Assembly: GCF_007197645.1 (NCBI RefSeq)
Contig: NZ_VKGK01000007.1
Coordinates: 124,001 to 188,000, forward strand
Reading direction: 5' to 3'
Source of the DNA: Shewanella hanedai
GTDB taxonomy: Bacteria > Pseudomonadota > Gammaproteobacteria > Enterobacterales > Shewanellaceae
Length of the DNA stretch: 64,000 nt
Shown here piece after piece: positions 25,953 to 37,144 of this stretch (within the stretch, counting starts at the first letter, position 1; every line of letters begins with the position of its first letter). The position numbers were made by a program, and so were the translations under genes. Below the pieces are notes generated by a model that was not told the origin of the DNA, made no database searches, and worked only from the letters and a program-made list of their open reading frames with translations.

Positions 25953-28355
25953 ATGCGTTTAACATTATTATCAAAACTGATTATTTTTGCTGTGATTGGC
26001 GTGCCTTTGGCATCATACGCCAATGATGAAGTGACAGAAAAAACACAAGCTAGAAAAAGGCAGCTCGAAGTGATCACAGTGACAGCGCAAAAGCGCACCG
26101 AGAGTGTCAAGGAGGTGCCTTTGTCTGTTGCGACGGTCAATAGAGAAACACTAGAGAATATGAACATTACCAATACGGAGGAGCTATCGAGCCGTATTGG
26201 TAATTTCACCGTAAGTCAGTCTGGTCAGGGATTTAATATCTATATGCGCGGCTTGGGTTCTGGGCCTAATCAAGGTTTTGAACAGACGGTGGGAACCTAT
26301 GTCGATGGGATCTACCGTGGGCGTGGACATTTGATGCGCAGCACTTTTCTCGATCTTGAGATGGTAGAAGTACTGCGAGGTCCACAAGGCACCTTGTTTG
26401 GCATGAACACCACCGCTGGGGCGTTAAACTTGGCCACTGCAACGCCGACAGACTATTTCAGTGGTTATCTCAATGGCAGCTATGACATGACCAATCAAGG
26501 CCTGACCTTTGAAGGAGCGGTATCTGGTCCTCTAGCAGATAACCTTCAAGCCCGTTTTGCATTCAGGGCTGTCGACAGTGACGGTTACATGACCAATAGC
26601 GTGATTGATCAAAATGAAGTGCAGCATGAAACCTTATTGGGGCGCTTATCGCTGGCTTGGCAGCCAACCGATAATTTGAGCATTGAGCTTAAGTTGCAAG
26701 AAGATAAAGATGAGTTTGTTGGAGACAGTAATACCAAGGGGATATTAGAGCCAGCACTTGCGGCTGCCAATCCTGCTTTAGCGGCAAGTTTAGGTGATTA
26801 TGGCGTGAGTCTGACATCAGCCAAAACTGCTCCGGCATTAGGCGAAGAAGAGGGCGGAGAGTTTACTGCGAGCCATCAGACTTTAAAGGTTGAGTATGAG
26901 CTAGATGAACACACCTTAAGTGCGGTAAGTGGTTGGCAATCCTATCAAGTCGATACCTCAAATGATGGCGATAGAACCCCAAGACCTTTGCTTTACAGAA
27001 GTGTGAGTGACGAGGAATACACGCAGTTTAGTCAGGAGTTTCGTCTTGCATCAAAGGGAGGTGAGACCTTTGATTATATTTTAGGGGCTTATTATCAAGA
27101 TTCAGAGCTGACCTATGATGAGCACTTTTTGGCGTATGCACTGCAATTTGATGGAGTGCGTGGTTTTAGTAGTGACTCTGAAGTGATGAGTGTGTTTGGT
27201 AAGTTTGATTGGCAGGTTGATGATAACTGGAGTGCCAGTTTAGGACTTAGGTATACCCATGAAGAGAAAAAGGGTCGCCGTGATCTGACCTTAGTGGATT
27301 TAGTCTCAGGCACCCCTATCTCGCAAGTGCCGCTGATCTCACCTCCAGCGCTTAAACCTGCGTTAAATAACTTTGGGTTAGCGGGGATTCCCGGTTCAGT
27401 TTACAGCTTGATGTTAGGTGCCGATTATCCCTATTTAGATCCACTTCTTTTAGGCAGTAACACGCAAAATATTGTTAATCCTATTTATCGAACGGGGAGC
27501 GACCATAGTATCCACGCAGAGCGCACAGAGGAAAGTTTCACGCCGGCATTGTCGGTAAAGTATCAACTTGAAGATGCGATGTTCTATGCCAGTATTGCTA
27601 AGGGAGCTAAGTCAGGCGGTTTTGATGCTAGGGCTAACCTGCCTGAAAATTTTGAGTTTGATGATGAGTCGGTTTTGTCCTATGAAATTGGCAGTAAGTT
27701 AACCTTAGATGATGGTGCGGCGGATCTTAATCTGGCGTTGTTTTATATGCAGTTTAGCGATCTGCAAACCTCCACCTTTGATGGCAGTACCGGTTTCTAT
27801 GTCGAAAATGGCGCTAAGGCGACTTCTTACGGACTAGAGCTTGATGGCCGATGGGCATTTGCTGATGATTGGATGTGGTCTGGCAGCTTAGGTTTACTCG
27901 ATTTTAGTTGGGATGACTTTAGTGGGGCGAAATGTTTTACCAGTTTAAGCGCAACGTCTGACAATATTGAGGCGAATGGCAGTTCCTGTGATCTTTCTGG
28001 TCAGCCAAATGCGCTGTCGCCAAAAGTATCCGGGAGTAGCGGCTTAGAGTATCGAAGTGAGTTGAGTAGTGATTATGACATTAGGGTGATGGCCGAAACG
28101 GTATTTAAGTCTAGTTACTTTACTAATGCAGATTTGAATCCCTTTACGGAGCAAGAGGCCTTTGTAAAATACAATGCGCAAATCGCTTTGATCAATACCA
28201 ACTCTGACTGGCAACTTGGCTTAATACTGAAAAACCTCTCTGATGAGATCACCATTAATAGTTCTTATGATATGCCGTTTACGCCGGGTGGTTATGTGGT
28301 TTACACCGAGCCTGGACGCAGTGCGACGTTACAGTTTAGCTATAAATTCGATTAG
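25953..28355 (+). CDS. TonB-dependent outer membrane receptor
   Basis: The 800-residue protein has a signal peptide (MRLTLLSKLIIFAVIGVPLASYA), a TonB box region near ITVTAQKR, a plug domain (about 50-165, with RGLGSGPNQ and VEVLRGPQGTLFGMNTTAGALN) and a 22-strand-type barrel ending in aromatic ...LQFSYKFD. The VTAQKRTESVKEVPLSV beginning is the type abundant in sphingomonads and used for diverse ligands, not specifically siderophores. The ligand is unknown. Its partner is the unknown secreted protein upstream, and the Crp-type regulator is the likely controller. No Fur box was noticed. Confidence 0.93.
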   Translation: MRLTLLSKLIIFAVIGVPLASYANDEVTEKTQARKRQLEVITVTAQKRTESVKEVPLSVATVNRETLENMNITNTEELSSRIGNFTVSQSGQGFNIYMRGLGSGPNQGFEQTVGTYVDGIYRGRGHLMRSTFLDLEMVEVLRGPQGTLFGMNTTAGALNLATATPTDYFSGYLNGSYDMTNQGLTFEGAVSGPLADNLQARFAFRAVDSDGYMTNSVIDQNEVQHETLLGRLSLAWQPTDNLSIELKLQEDKDEFVGDSNTKGILEPALAAANPALAASLGDYGVSLTSAKTAPALGEEEGGEFTASHQTLKVEYELDEHTLSAVSGWQSYQVDTSNDGDRTPRPLLYRSVSDEEYTQFSQEFRLASKGGETFDYILGAYYQDSELTYDEHFLAYALQFDGVRGFSSDSEVMSVFGKFDWQVDDNWSASLGLRYTHEEKKGRRDLTLVDLVSGTPISQVPLISPPALKPALNNFGLAGIPGSVYSLMLGADYPYLDPLLLGSNTQNIVNPIYRTGSDHSIHAERTEESFTPALSVKYQLEDAMFYASIAKGAKSGGFDARANLPENFEFDDESVLSYEIGSKLTLDDGAADLNLALFYMQFSDLQTSTFDGSTGFYVENGAKATSYGLELDGRWAFADDWMWSGSLGLLDFSWDDFSGAKCFTSLSATSDNIEANGSSCDLSGQPNALSPKVSGSSGLEYRSELSSDYDIRVMAETVFKSSYFTNADLNPFTEQEAFVKYNAQIALINTNSDWQLGLILKNLSDEITINSSYDMPFTPGGYVVYTEPGRSATLQFSYKFD

Positions 28356-28372
28356 TCTTAGCAGAGTATTGA

Positions 28373-28397
28373 ATCAAGCCCCGTCAAGGGGCTTGAT
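28373..28397. terminator. Hairpin between convergent receptor and rarD genes
   Basis: ATCAAGCCCC, GTCAA loop, GGGGCTTGAT: a perfect ten-base stem between convergent genes. U-tracts are poor on both strands, but position and stability favour a shared terminator. Confidence 0.75.
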
Positions 28398-28402
28398 GGT
28401 CT

Positions 28403-29290
28403 CTAAACGATAGGTTTTCTTTTATAAAACATATCAATAGTAAAGATGACTAGCGCACTCCAGATAAAGGCAAAGGTGATCCCTTTTTCTAGATCGAAAG
28501 GTTCATTAAACAGTGTAATGGCCATGATAAACATGATACTTGGACCAATATACTGGAAGAAACCCAGCATCGAGAGAGGGATCCTCACTGCGGCCGCTGC
28601 AAAGCATAATAGAGGAATAGTGGTAACAATACCCGCAGCCATCAGGAGCAGATTAAGGGATAGATCATTATTCATTAAGTGAGTCAGCGAGTCACCAAAG
28701 TTAGCAAACAAGAAGATCAAGGCAACAGGAAATAAGATTGCCGTTTCTACTAGCAGGCCGGTTTTTGCATCGACATTGACCTTTTTGCGTAATAAGCCAT
28801 AAAGGCCGAATGAACAGGCAAGCCCAAGAGAGACTAATGGGATAGAACCAAATGAGATTACCTGAACTAAGACACCTGTTGCCGCTAAAGCCACCGCCAG
28901 CCACTGGAGTTTACGCAGTCGCTCACTCAGAAATACCATGCCGAGTATGACGTTAATTAACGGATTGATGAAATAACCTAAACTGGCATCCAACATATGA
29001 TCATTGTTAACCGACCAGATAAACAACAACCAGTTACCTGCAATTAAAATGGAGGTAATGGTAAGTATGATTAGCTGTTTTGGTCTTTTAAGCACTTGTC
29101 TGAGCCGTGAAAAGCCACCAAACATCATCATAAGGAATGTGACGAAGACAAATGACCAGATCACTCGATGGATTAAGATCTCAGGGGCTGGGACATCACC
29201 GAGTAATTTAAAGTAGAGGGGAGCAAAGCCCCATAGGGTGTATGCGCAAATCGCGGATGCGATGCCCTTATTTTGTTCAGAACTAAGCAT
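28403..29290 (-). CDS. rarD: RarD, EamA family transporter
   Basis: This 295-residue inner-membrane protein has about ten hydrophobic segments and the RarD pattern GIASAICAYTLWGFAPLYFKLL at the start and FFQYIGPSIMFIMAITLFNEPF near the end. EamA-type proteins export small metabolites; RarD's substrate is not established. In E. coli rarD sits near yigI and recQ, and the same grouping appears here. Confidence 0.93.
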   Translation of the reverse strand: MLSSEQNKGIASAICAYTLWGFAPLYFKLLGDVPAPEILIHRVIWSFVFVTFLMMMFGGFSRLRQVLKRPKQLIILTITSILIAGNWLLFIWSVNNDHMLDASLGYFINPLINVILGMVFLSERLRKLQWLAVALAATGVLVQVISFGSIPLVSLGLACSFGLYGLLRKKVNVDAKTGLLVETAILFPVALIFLFANFGDSLTHLMNNDLSLNLLLMAAGIVTTIPLLCFAAAAVRIPLSMLGFFQYIGPSIMFIMAITLFNEPFDLEKGITFAFIWSALVIFTIDMFYKRKPIV

Positions 29291-29368
29291 TAATCAAGCT
29301 ACAGCAAGGAGAGTGACGGCTATTGTATGCCTCATGACTAACGGGCTCAAGCTTGGGTATAGATTCGT

Positions 29369-29414
29369 TTTAGCTTTCCTGCTGTCATCAGTTTGTGACA
29401 GCAGGAAAGCTAAA
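29369..29414. terminator. Long perfect hairpin between yigI and rarD
   Basis: Nineteen-base perfect arms (TTTAGCTTTCCTGCTGTCA and its complement) enclose eight bases. It lies 25 bases past the yigI stop and 78 bases before the rarD start. No strong U-tract is present on the minus strand; it may terminate, attenuate or protect the transcript. Confidence 0.6.
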
Positions 29415-29439
29415 TTGACACTGCTGTTAATGTTCGGCG

Positions 29440-29904
29440 TTAGCCAACCATATAAGTCCCTGTTCCAAAAGCAATATGATCGCCATGCTCATTATGCAGC
29501 TCCATACGACAGACCGAGACTCGGTTCCCTGCACGTATGACTGTACCCGTGCCGGTAAAGATAGATCCTCTGCCGGGTCGTAAATAATCAATTCTAAGAT
29601 CGATAGTACCCAAGGTTTGCAGCCGAGTTTGTAGATCGTCAACGCTCCAATCATCTCGGCTAGCAACCAGCCCAGAAAAGGCTGTTAATCCACCGACGAC
29701 ATCGAGTACGGTTGCTGTTACACCGCCATGGAGAATGTTCTGATGAATGTTGCCGATGAGTTCAGGCTTCATATTAACGACGACTTCAACACCGTCAAGG
29801 TCATAGCGTTTAATGTCCATACCTAACAAGTTGTGGAATGGAACCTGTTTGTCGAAAACCTCTGCGACTCTTTGTAGGATCTCGACTTGAATAGGGCTAG
29901 TCAT
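29440..29904 (-). CDS. yigI: YigI-type acyl-CoA thioesterase, hotdog fold
   Basis: The 154-residue protein has the hotdog thioesterase layout with NIHQNILHGGVTATVLDVVGG, the conserved HGG turn and helix, and IDYLRPGRGSIFTGTG. Length and position beside rarD and recQ match E. coli yigI. It would cleave medium or long acyl-CoA thioesters. Enteric genomes have pldA between yigI and recQ; here it is missing and a 258-base gap without any gene remains. Confidence 0.9.
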   Translation of the reverse strand: MTSPIQVEILQRVAEVFDKQVPFHNLLGMDIKRYDLDGVEVVVNMKPELIGNIHQNILHGGVTATVLDVVGGLTAFSGLVASRDDWSVDDLQTRLQTLGTIDLRIDYLRPGRGSIFTGTGTVIRAGNRVSVCRMELHNEHGDHIAFGTGTYMVG

Positions 29905-30162
29905 GGAGGTTAACTTCTCTTTTGTCGATTATTAGAGCAATTAATCTATCGCTAACCTAGGTCGTTAAGCAAGCAATAATCATAACTTTAAGTTGTGAAA
30001 AAGATGAACACATTAATAAAATCAGCTGATTAACGCCGTTAAGTGATTTGAATTTCTTGCAATAGATACTGAAAGCAATTGCAGAAAACCAAGTGTAATA
30101 GGCAAGCAATTTACTGAATTTGGTATTAGAATAGGCAGCCCAATTTCTGACTCTGAAGCCCA

Positions 30163-31989
30163 ATGGAACAAGCGATAAATGAAGCTCAATTAGATCCACT
30201 CTCCGCCAGCCTACAGTCTGTTTTCGGCTACCGGACATTCAGAGATGGTCAGAAAGAGGTGATAGAGCAGAGTTGTTCCGGCTATGACTGTTTGGTTATC
30301 ATGCCGACAGGTGGGGGTAAAAGCCTCTGTTATCAGTTGCCTGCTTTACAGTTCCCAGGGTTAACCATTGTAGTATCCCCTCTTATTTCATTAATGAAAG
30401 ATCAGGTTGATAGCTTGACTCAGATGGGGGTCAGCGCTGCTTACCTGAATTCCTCTTTACCTAGAGAGGAGAGCGCTAAGATTTTACAACAGATGCACAG
30501 TGGCGAATTAAAGCTACTTTATGTCTCTCCCGAGCGTTTATTGCAAGGGCACTTTATCGACAGACTGCATGAACTGCATATCTCCCTTTTTGCTATCGAT
30601 GAAGCTCACTGTATCTCACAATGGGGCCATGACTTTAGACCTGAATATGCCGCCCTAGGTAGACTTCGTGAAGTGTTTCCTCATGTGCCGATTATGGCGT
30701 TAACGGCAACCGCAGATCAGGCTACTCGCAAAGATATCTGCGATAGATTAACCATCACACCCTATTCATTGCTAACCAGTTTTGATAGACCCAATATTCG
30801 CTATACAGTGGCTGAAAAGCTCAATGCTGCGAATCAGTTACGTCAATTCGTTGTTGCCCAAAATGGCACCAGCGGAATTATCTATTGCAGTAGCCGCCGC
30901 CGTGTCGATGAAGTGGCTGAGCGACTTAGGTTACAAGGCCATAATGCAGAAGCTTACCACGCGGGTAAAACCCAAGAGGAGCGAGCAGACGTTCAGGACA
31001 GGTTCCTAAAAGATCAACTCGATATCGTTGTGGCGACAGTGGCATTTGGTATGGGCATTAACAAGTCTAATGTGCGCTATGTCGTGCATTACGACATCCC
31101 AAAAAGTGTTGAATCCTACTACCAAGAAACCGGAAGAGCGGGTCGTGATGGCCTAGATTCTGAAGCGCTATTGTTATTCGATCCTGCTGATATTGGCCGA
31201 GTGCGCCATCTTATCGAGCAGTCTGAACCTGGTCCACAGCAACAAGTTGAATTTCATAAACTAAATACCATGGCGGCTTTCGCTGAGGCGCAAACTTGCC
31301 GACGTCAGGTACTACTGCACTATTTCGATGAGAGTGCTTCTGAGCCCTGCGGTAACTGTGATATCTGTTTAGATCCTCCTAAGCGTTATAACGGGATTCA
31401 AGATGCGCAGAAGGTGCTGTCCTGTATCTATCGCTTAGATCAGCGCTTTGGTATTAACCACCTCATTGAGGTGCTTAGGGGCTCTAAAGCGGCAACAGTG
31501 TTAGATCGTGGCCATGATAAGTTGTCCACTTGGGGAATAGGTAAAGACAAAAGCCATGAATTCTGGCTGAGTATCATACGTCAGATAATACACCTGGGGT
31601 TTGCCAGTCAAGATATCACTCGGGGCTCCTCGGTGAAACTTAACCCATCGGCGCGTTCGGTACTAAAAGGTGATGTTGAATTACTGCTCGCTGAGCCGAG
31701 AATGGTGCTGCAAAGCACCACTAAGCGTAGAGGCAGCAATACTCGGGCACCGCTTAACTATGACCGTAAGTTGTTCGCACGATTGAAGCAGCTTAGGCGT
31801 AAGTTGGCAGAAGAGCTTGATGTGCCACCTTATTTAGTATTTAACGATGCGACGTTAGCCGAAATGGCGGCGATACTTCCAACAAGTCCCGGTGAAATGC
31901 TAGCTGTAAACGGTGTTGGTGAGCGCAAGTTGAGCCGTTTCGGTGGTGAGTTTCTTGATGAGATAAGCAGTTACTTAACTGAGGGGTAG
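30163..31989 (+). CDS. recQ: ATP-dependent DNA helicase RecQ
   Basis: RecQ unwinds DNA 3'-5' in recombination and fork repair. The 608-residue protein has Walker A PTGGGKS at 48-54, DEAH at 146-149, [13 protein letters not shown] and [10 protein letters not shown] in the second lobe, a zinc-binding region with Cys residues in AQTCRRQ and EPCGNCDIC, the winged RQC domain and a C-terminal HRDC domain (about 530-605, [17 protein letters not shown]). Length is as in E. coli. The ribosome site before the ATG is weak. Confidence 0.97.
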   Translation: MEQAINEAQLDPLSASLQSVFGYRTFRDGQKEVIEQSCSGYDCLVIMPTGGGKSLCYQLPALQFPGLTIVVSPLISLMKDQVDSLTQMGVSAAYLNSSLPREESAKILQQMHSGELKLLYVSPERLLQGHFIDRLHELHISLFAIDEAHCISQWGHDFRPEYAALGRLREVFPHVPIMALTATADQATRKDICDRLTITPYSLLTSFDRPNIRYTVAEKLNAANQLRQFVVAQNGTSGIIYCSSRRRVDEVAERLRLQGHNAEAYHAGKTQEERADVQDRFLKDQLDIVVATVAFGMGINKSNVRYVVHYDIPKSVESYYQETGRAGRDGLDSEALLLFDPADIGRVRHLIEQSEPGPQQQVEFHKLNTMAAFAEAQTCRRQVLLHYFDESASEPCGNCDICLDPPKRYNGIQDAQKVLSCIYRLDQRFGINHLIEVLRGSKAATVLDRGHDKLSTWGIGKDKSHEFWLSIIRQIIHLGFASQDITRGSSVKLNPSARSVLKGDVELLLAEPRMVLQSTTKRRGSNTRAPLNYDRKLFARLKQLRRKLAEELDVPPYLVFNDATLAEMAAILPTSPGEMLAVNGVGERKLSRFGGEFLDEISSYLTEG

Positions 31990-32004
31990 AGAGTTTGTGA
32001 GAGG

Positions 32005-33750
32005 TTAATTTGTCTCTCTTTGCTTTCTTTGCCTTAACTGTTGCACATTGGCGCGTTTGATCAATGAAGTGATACTGTCATGCTGTTGCATCTTTGCATA
32101 ACCTATCTTGCTGATGTTACCTCGTAAAAGGGGGATCATCAGCTCTTTTATCTGTGTGATCAGTTTTAAAGTTCCCTCCTCTTTGGTATAGGGCAAGAGC
32201 AAGATTATCTCCTCATTACTTCCATTAACCATTAGGTCTTGCTCCCTGAGCAACTTTTCCAGCTGTGCATTCAGTATGGGGAGATCGTCACGATAAACTT
32301 GTAAGGTATTTATCAGGATAAGACTCAAAGGAAAGCCGCCGAGTTTACTGTTACTGAGTAGACGATCGATTTTTTGCTCTTCGGTTTTAGCTTCTGGAAA
32401 ACTCGTAATCTGCTTAGCTTGGTGTTTTGATCGATAAGTGAGAAAGCTCAATATTGACGTAATGAGCAACAAGATAAAAATAATGGCATAGCCAGATTGG
32501 AAACCAAACCCAGGACTTACCGACGCCATATTGTTATTGATTTCCGATTTAAGCTCTTGTTTTTGGCGGCTTAACTTGGCGTTTAATTGCAGTAGTCGGG
32601 TATCTTTTATGAAGTTATACGAGTTTTCAGCCGCTTTAAATTGGCTCTCTTTATACTTATAAGCGAGTTTAAAATCTCCCTCTTTTTCATAATGCAGACT
32701 CAATATTTGATAGCAGAGCACTAGCTCATCGTAGCGTGATGTTCGCGTTGCGACCTCTATCGTTTGCTTCATCAGGGTTAGGGCTTTATTGGTGGCACCA
32801 CTCGCGAATAAAGACTCGGCAAGTTGACGTTGTGCCCTGATGACCTCCAAAGATTTCTTTTGCTTTTTGAAGGTGTTTAAGCTGATCTCTAAAAGTTGAA
32901 TTGCCCGCCTAAAGTTTCCTCGAATATATTCAAGTTGAGCCATGAGTGTGTAGCTCTGAGCCAGCTCAAAGGCGGTACCTAGTTCAGGTAGTTGGCTCTT
33001 TGCATTTAATATTAAGGCATCGCTCGACGGGAGTTGAATTAACAGTGCCATGTAAGCTACTTGGTTTAAGAGTTGAGCTTTGACTTTTCCTTGCAGAGGC
33101 TCGGATGCTAGTGCGCTATTTATGACTGAATAGGCTTGTTTAAACTCACCTCTTTGTGCCAAAAGTTGACTTAAGGAGAGGCGAGCATAGGCAAGAGGCG
33201 GCCAGCTCCAATTGAATGGCTGTTTTGATAGCTCTGGATAGATAGCAATCGCTAAACGCAGATCTTCAGAGGCGTTACTGTAACTATCTATGCGGGCATC
33301 AATAAGCCCCCTGAGCATTAAGCCGTTGATTAAGGATTGGGGCTGCTGAAACTCCCTGGAGAGCGCTATCGAGGTATCAATAATGGGCAATGCCTGACGG
33401 TAGTCACCATATTGGGTAAGGGCACCTGCCATACAGTTCATGAAGTAGGGACGTGCTTCTTCAAGCTCCATCACTTTTGCTTTGGCTTCGCTCATTCTCG
33501 CAATATTAATGGCCGCTTGATTCTCTCCTAGTTGCAGGTAAGTTTCACAGCGTAGAAGAGACAACCTTAACTTTTCAGATTCAGATAGCTTAATGGGGGA
33601 GGTGATATTGTCGAGCGTGTTTATTTCTTCAAGCGCCCTGCTTGGGTACTCGTAGAGCAGTGTGTTGATGTTATTGAGCCGATCCATAGTATTTGCCCAC
33701 GCTGGCGCGAACCAGAATGACAGGCACAGTACTATGAGGCGAAAATCCAT
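32005..33750 (-). CDS. Membrane TPR protein with degenerate GGDEF-like C-terminal domain
   Basis: The 581-residue protein starts with a signal peptide (MDFRLIVLCLSFWFAPAWA), followed by about ten TPR-like helical repeats (25-370, e.g. AEYIRG-type LEYIRGNFRRAIQLLEISL), a coiled segment, one membrane helix at about 420-438 (AIIFILLLITSILSFL) and a cytoplasmic domain of about 130 residues. That domain has the GGDEF fold outline: PLSLILINTLQVYRDD and LREQDLMVNGSNEEIILLLP, but SNEEI replaces GGDEF, so diguanylate cyclase activity is not expected. It could sense periplasmic signals and act by binding. It is convergent with recQ and divergent from the leucine operon. Confidence 0.82.
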   Translation of the reverse strand: MDFRLIVLCLSFWFAPAWANTMDRLNNINTLLYEYPSRALEEINTLDNITSPIKLSESEKLRLSLLRCETYLQLGENQAAINIARMSEAKAKVMELEEARPYFMNCMAGALTQYGDYRQALPIIDTSIALSREFQQPQSLINGLMLRGLIDARIDSYSNASEDLRLAIAIYPELSKQPFNWSWPPLAYARLSLSQLLAQRGEFKQAYSVINSALASEPLQGKVKAQLLNQVAYMALLIQLPSSDALILNAKSQLPELGTAFELAQSYTLMAQLEYIRGNFRRAIQLLEISLNTFKKQKKSLEVIRAQRQLAESLFASGATNKALTLMKQTIEVATRTSRYDELVLCYQILSLHYEKEGDFKLAYKYKESQFKAAENSYNFIKDTRLLQLNAKLSRQKQELKSEINNNMASVSPGFGFQSGYAIIFILLLITSILSFLTYRSKHQAKQITSFPEAKTEEQKIDRLLSNSKLGGFPLSLILINTLQVYRDDLPILNAQLEKLLREQDLMVNGSNEEIILLLPYTKEEGTLKLITQIKELMIPLLRGNISKIGYAKMQQHDSITSLIKRANVQQLRQRKQRETN

Positions 33751-33969
33751 TTATTCAAGTCCCAAATATCAATTTTAATGATTGAATTCGGCATTATAAC
33801 GAATTCCCCTCTTGTGTTGTATTAAAAAACAGCGATGATTGATTTTACTGCTTATTGTGAGCTCAAGCCTTGCATAAACAGTGTGTAAAAGATCACTGGT
33901 TAACAAGAGATTATTGATCGTTGAAACGGTATTTTCTGGTCTAATCTGTTCATAATGAAAAAAATGGGG

Positions 33970-33998
33970 TTGACACTCGCGGCTCCACACGTTAAAAA
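33970..33998 (+). promoter_or_regulatory. Candidate promoter of the leucine operon
   Basis: A perfect TTGACA -35 is followed after 17 bases by TAAAAA. It lies about 75 bases before the leader peptide start. The rest of the gap 33751-33969 shows no gene and no clear regulator site. Confidence 0.55.
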
Positions 33999-34070
33999 TT
34001 AACCTGTAGTATTAAAAAATGAACGCATAATTATTTATGCGGATTGAATATAACAGCGATATAAGACTAA

Positions 34071-34139
34071 ATGAATACTAATAGTGCATTACTGAACCTC
34101 CTCATTCTCATTCTCGCAGTTTCTGCGCGGAGGAAGTAG
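34071..34139 (+). CDS. leuL: Leucine operon leader peptide
   Basis: A 22-codon frame reads MNTNSALLNLLILILAVSARRK. Six leucine and two isoleucine codons are packed into codons 7-15, the hallmark of an attenuation leader. It is followed 32 bases later by an intrinsic terminator and then leuA. Ribosome stalling at the leucine codons would favour read-through when leucyl-tRNA is scarce. Confidence 0.92.
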   Translation: MNTNSALLNLLILILAVSARRK

Positions 34140-34171
34140 TGTTGCACGATTGATTAGAGTCACCAACATTC

Positions 34172-34204
34172 AAAACCCCGCGCTACGAGTCGCGGGGTTT
34201 TTTG
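34172..34204 (+). terminator. Attenuator terminator of the leucine operon
   Basis: AAAACCCCGCG, eight-base loop, CGCGGGGTTTT followed by TTT. A strong GC stem and U-tract between the leader peptide and leuA. Confidence 0.93.
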
Positions 34205-34267
34205 TTTATGTACCCAGCAACGAGATGTAGCGCATAAAAATAAATAGCTATTCCACGGAGAAAGCAG

Positions 34268-35839
34268 ATGTCTAACCGAGTGATTATTTTTGATACAACC
34301 CTACGTGATGGCGAACAAGCTCTTGCGGCCAGTTTGACGGTTAAGGAAAAACTACAGATAGCACTCTCTTTGGAGCGTTTAGGTGTCGATGTTATGGAGG
34401 TGGGTTTTCCTGTCTCCTCTCCTGGCGATTTCAAATCTGTAGAGACTATCGCCCGTACGATTAAAAACAGTCGAGTGTGTGCGTTAGCCAGAGCGCTTGA
34501 GAAAGATATTGATGCAGCAGCGCAATCTCTATCAGTTGCAGAACAATTTCGAATTCATACCTTTATTTCCACTTCGACCATTCACGTAGAAAGTAAGCTT
34601 AAGCGCTCATTTGATCAAGTGCTGGAGATGGCTGTCGGTGCGGTCAAATATGCTCGTCGTTTTACCGACGATGTAGAGTTCTCTTGTGAAGATGCGGGTC
34701 GTACACCTATTGATAACTTATGCCGTATGGTTGAAGAGGCGATTAAAGCGGGTGCACGCACGATTAATATCCCTGACACTGTGGGTTATACCGTTCCGAG
34801 CGAGTTCGGTGGCATTATCCAAACGCTATTTAATCGAGTGCCTAATATCGACCAAGCCGTAATTTCAGTGCATTGTCATGACGATCTAGGTCTTTCCGTT
34901 GCCAACTCAATTACAGCGGTTCAGCACGGTGCACGTCAGATAGAATGTACGATTAACGGCATTGGCGAGCGAGCGGGTAACTGTTCACTAGAAGAGATCG
35001 CCATGATCTTGTCGACCCGTAAAGGAGCGCTTGGATTAGAGACGGGGATCAATGCTAAAGAGATCCACCGCACTTCAAACTTAGTCAGTCAGCTATGTAA
35101 TATGCCTGTGCAGCCTAACAAAGCTATCGTTGGCGCGAACGCCTTTACGCATTCATCGGGTATTCATCAAGATGGCATGCTGAAGTCGCAAAATACCTAT
35201 GAGATCATGACTCCAGAAAGCATAGGGCTTCCACGTAATAATCTGAATATGACATCACGATCTGGTCGCCATGTGATTAAACATCGCATGGAAGAGATGG
35301 GCTACGGTGAGCAAGATTATGATATGGATACCCTGTATGAATCTTTCCTTAAGCTTGCTGATAAAAAAGGTCAGGTTTTTGATTATGATCTTGAGGCACT
35401 GACCTTTATGGAGGCGCAAGCGGAAGAGGAGTCATATTACCAACTTAAGCAGTTAGTGGTGCACTCTGATTCAACCCAAGGTCATGCAACCGCCACTGTG
35501 ACAGTTGAGCTAGAGGGTGACAGTATTACTGAGGCTGCAACCGGTAACGGTCCTGTCGATGCCGCCTATAACGCCATTGCTCGTGCGAGCAAGTGTGAAG
35601 TGAATATCACCAGCTATAAACTTAGCGCTAAGGGTGAAGGACAAGATGCGTTAGGTCAGGTAGATATTGAGGCTAGCTATCAAGGGCAAAGCTTCCATGG
35701 TGTTGGATTGGCAACTGATGTGGTTGAAGCTTCAGTGCAGGCGCTCATACATGTAATGAACTTGACTTGGCGCGCAGATAAAGTGGCAGATTGTAAGCAA
35801 AGAATACAGCAAAAATCGAAATCGCTTGGTGGCGTTTAG
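34268..35839 (+). CDS. leuA: 2-isopropylmalate synthase
   Basis: LeuA condenses acetyl-CoA with 2-oxoisovalerate, the committed step of leucine synthesis. The 523-residue protein has the [15 protein letters not shown] start, the metal-binding [22 protein letters not shown] and, after residue 390, the C-terminal regulatory domain for leucine feedback. GGAGAAAG precedes the ATG. First gene of leuABCD after the attenuator. Confidence 0.98.
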   Translation: MSNRVIIFDTTLRDGEQALAASLTVKEKLQIALSLERLGVDVMEVGFPVSSPGDFKSVETIARTIKNSRVCALARALEKDIDAAAQSLSVAEQFRIHTFISTSTIHVESKLKRSFDQVLEMAVGAVKYARRFTDDVEFSCEDAGRTPIDNLCRMVEEAIKAGARTINIPDTVGYTVPSEFGGIIQTLFNRVPNIDQAVISVHCHDDLGLSVANSITAVQHGARQIECTINGIGERAGNCSLEEIAMILSTRKGALGLETGINAKEIHRTSNLVSQLCNMPVQPNKAIVGANAFTHSSGIHQDGMLKSQNTYEIMTPESIGLPRNNLNMTSRSGRHVIKHRMEEMGYGEQDYDMDTLYESFLKLADKKGQVFDYDLEALTFMEAQAEEESYYQLKQLVVHSDSTQGHATATVTVELEGDSITEAATGNGPVDAAYNAIARASKCEVNITSYKLSAKGEGQDALGQVDIEASYQGQSFHGVGLATDVVEASVQALIHVMNLTWRADKVADCKQRIQQKSKSLGGV

Positions 35840-35935
35840 CCCTAAGAGCTATTTGTCTTTTTAGCTTGAGTTTGGCGATTGAGATGAGCGTACAGGGCAA
35901 AAGACCCTATTAAATTATTAGAATATTAACATTGA

Positions 35936-37051
<1,116 letters not shown>

Positions 37052-37054
37052 CTC

Positions 37055-37141
37055 ATGGCTAAAACATTATACGAAAAGCGGTGTGAGATGGATACCTCCG
37101 TTGCTGCGAATATGAGCTGGTTCGAAATGGGAGGTTATTAA
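37055..37141 (+). CDS. Short ORF copying the leuC start, probable duplication relic
   Basis: A 28-codon frame begins MAKTLYEK, identical to the first eight residues of leuC, then continues with unrelated RCEMDTSVAANMSWFEMGGY and stops three bases before the true leuC ATG. The repeated DNA (37055-37077 versus 37145-37167) differs at one base. A GGGAGG near its end serves as the leuC ribosome site. Translation is possible but unproven; function is unknown. Confidence 0.5.
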   Translation: MAKTLYEKRCEMDTSVAANMSWFEMGGY

Positions 37142-37144
37142 TTC

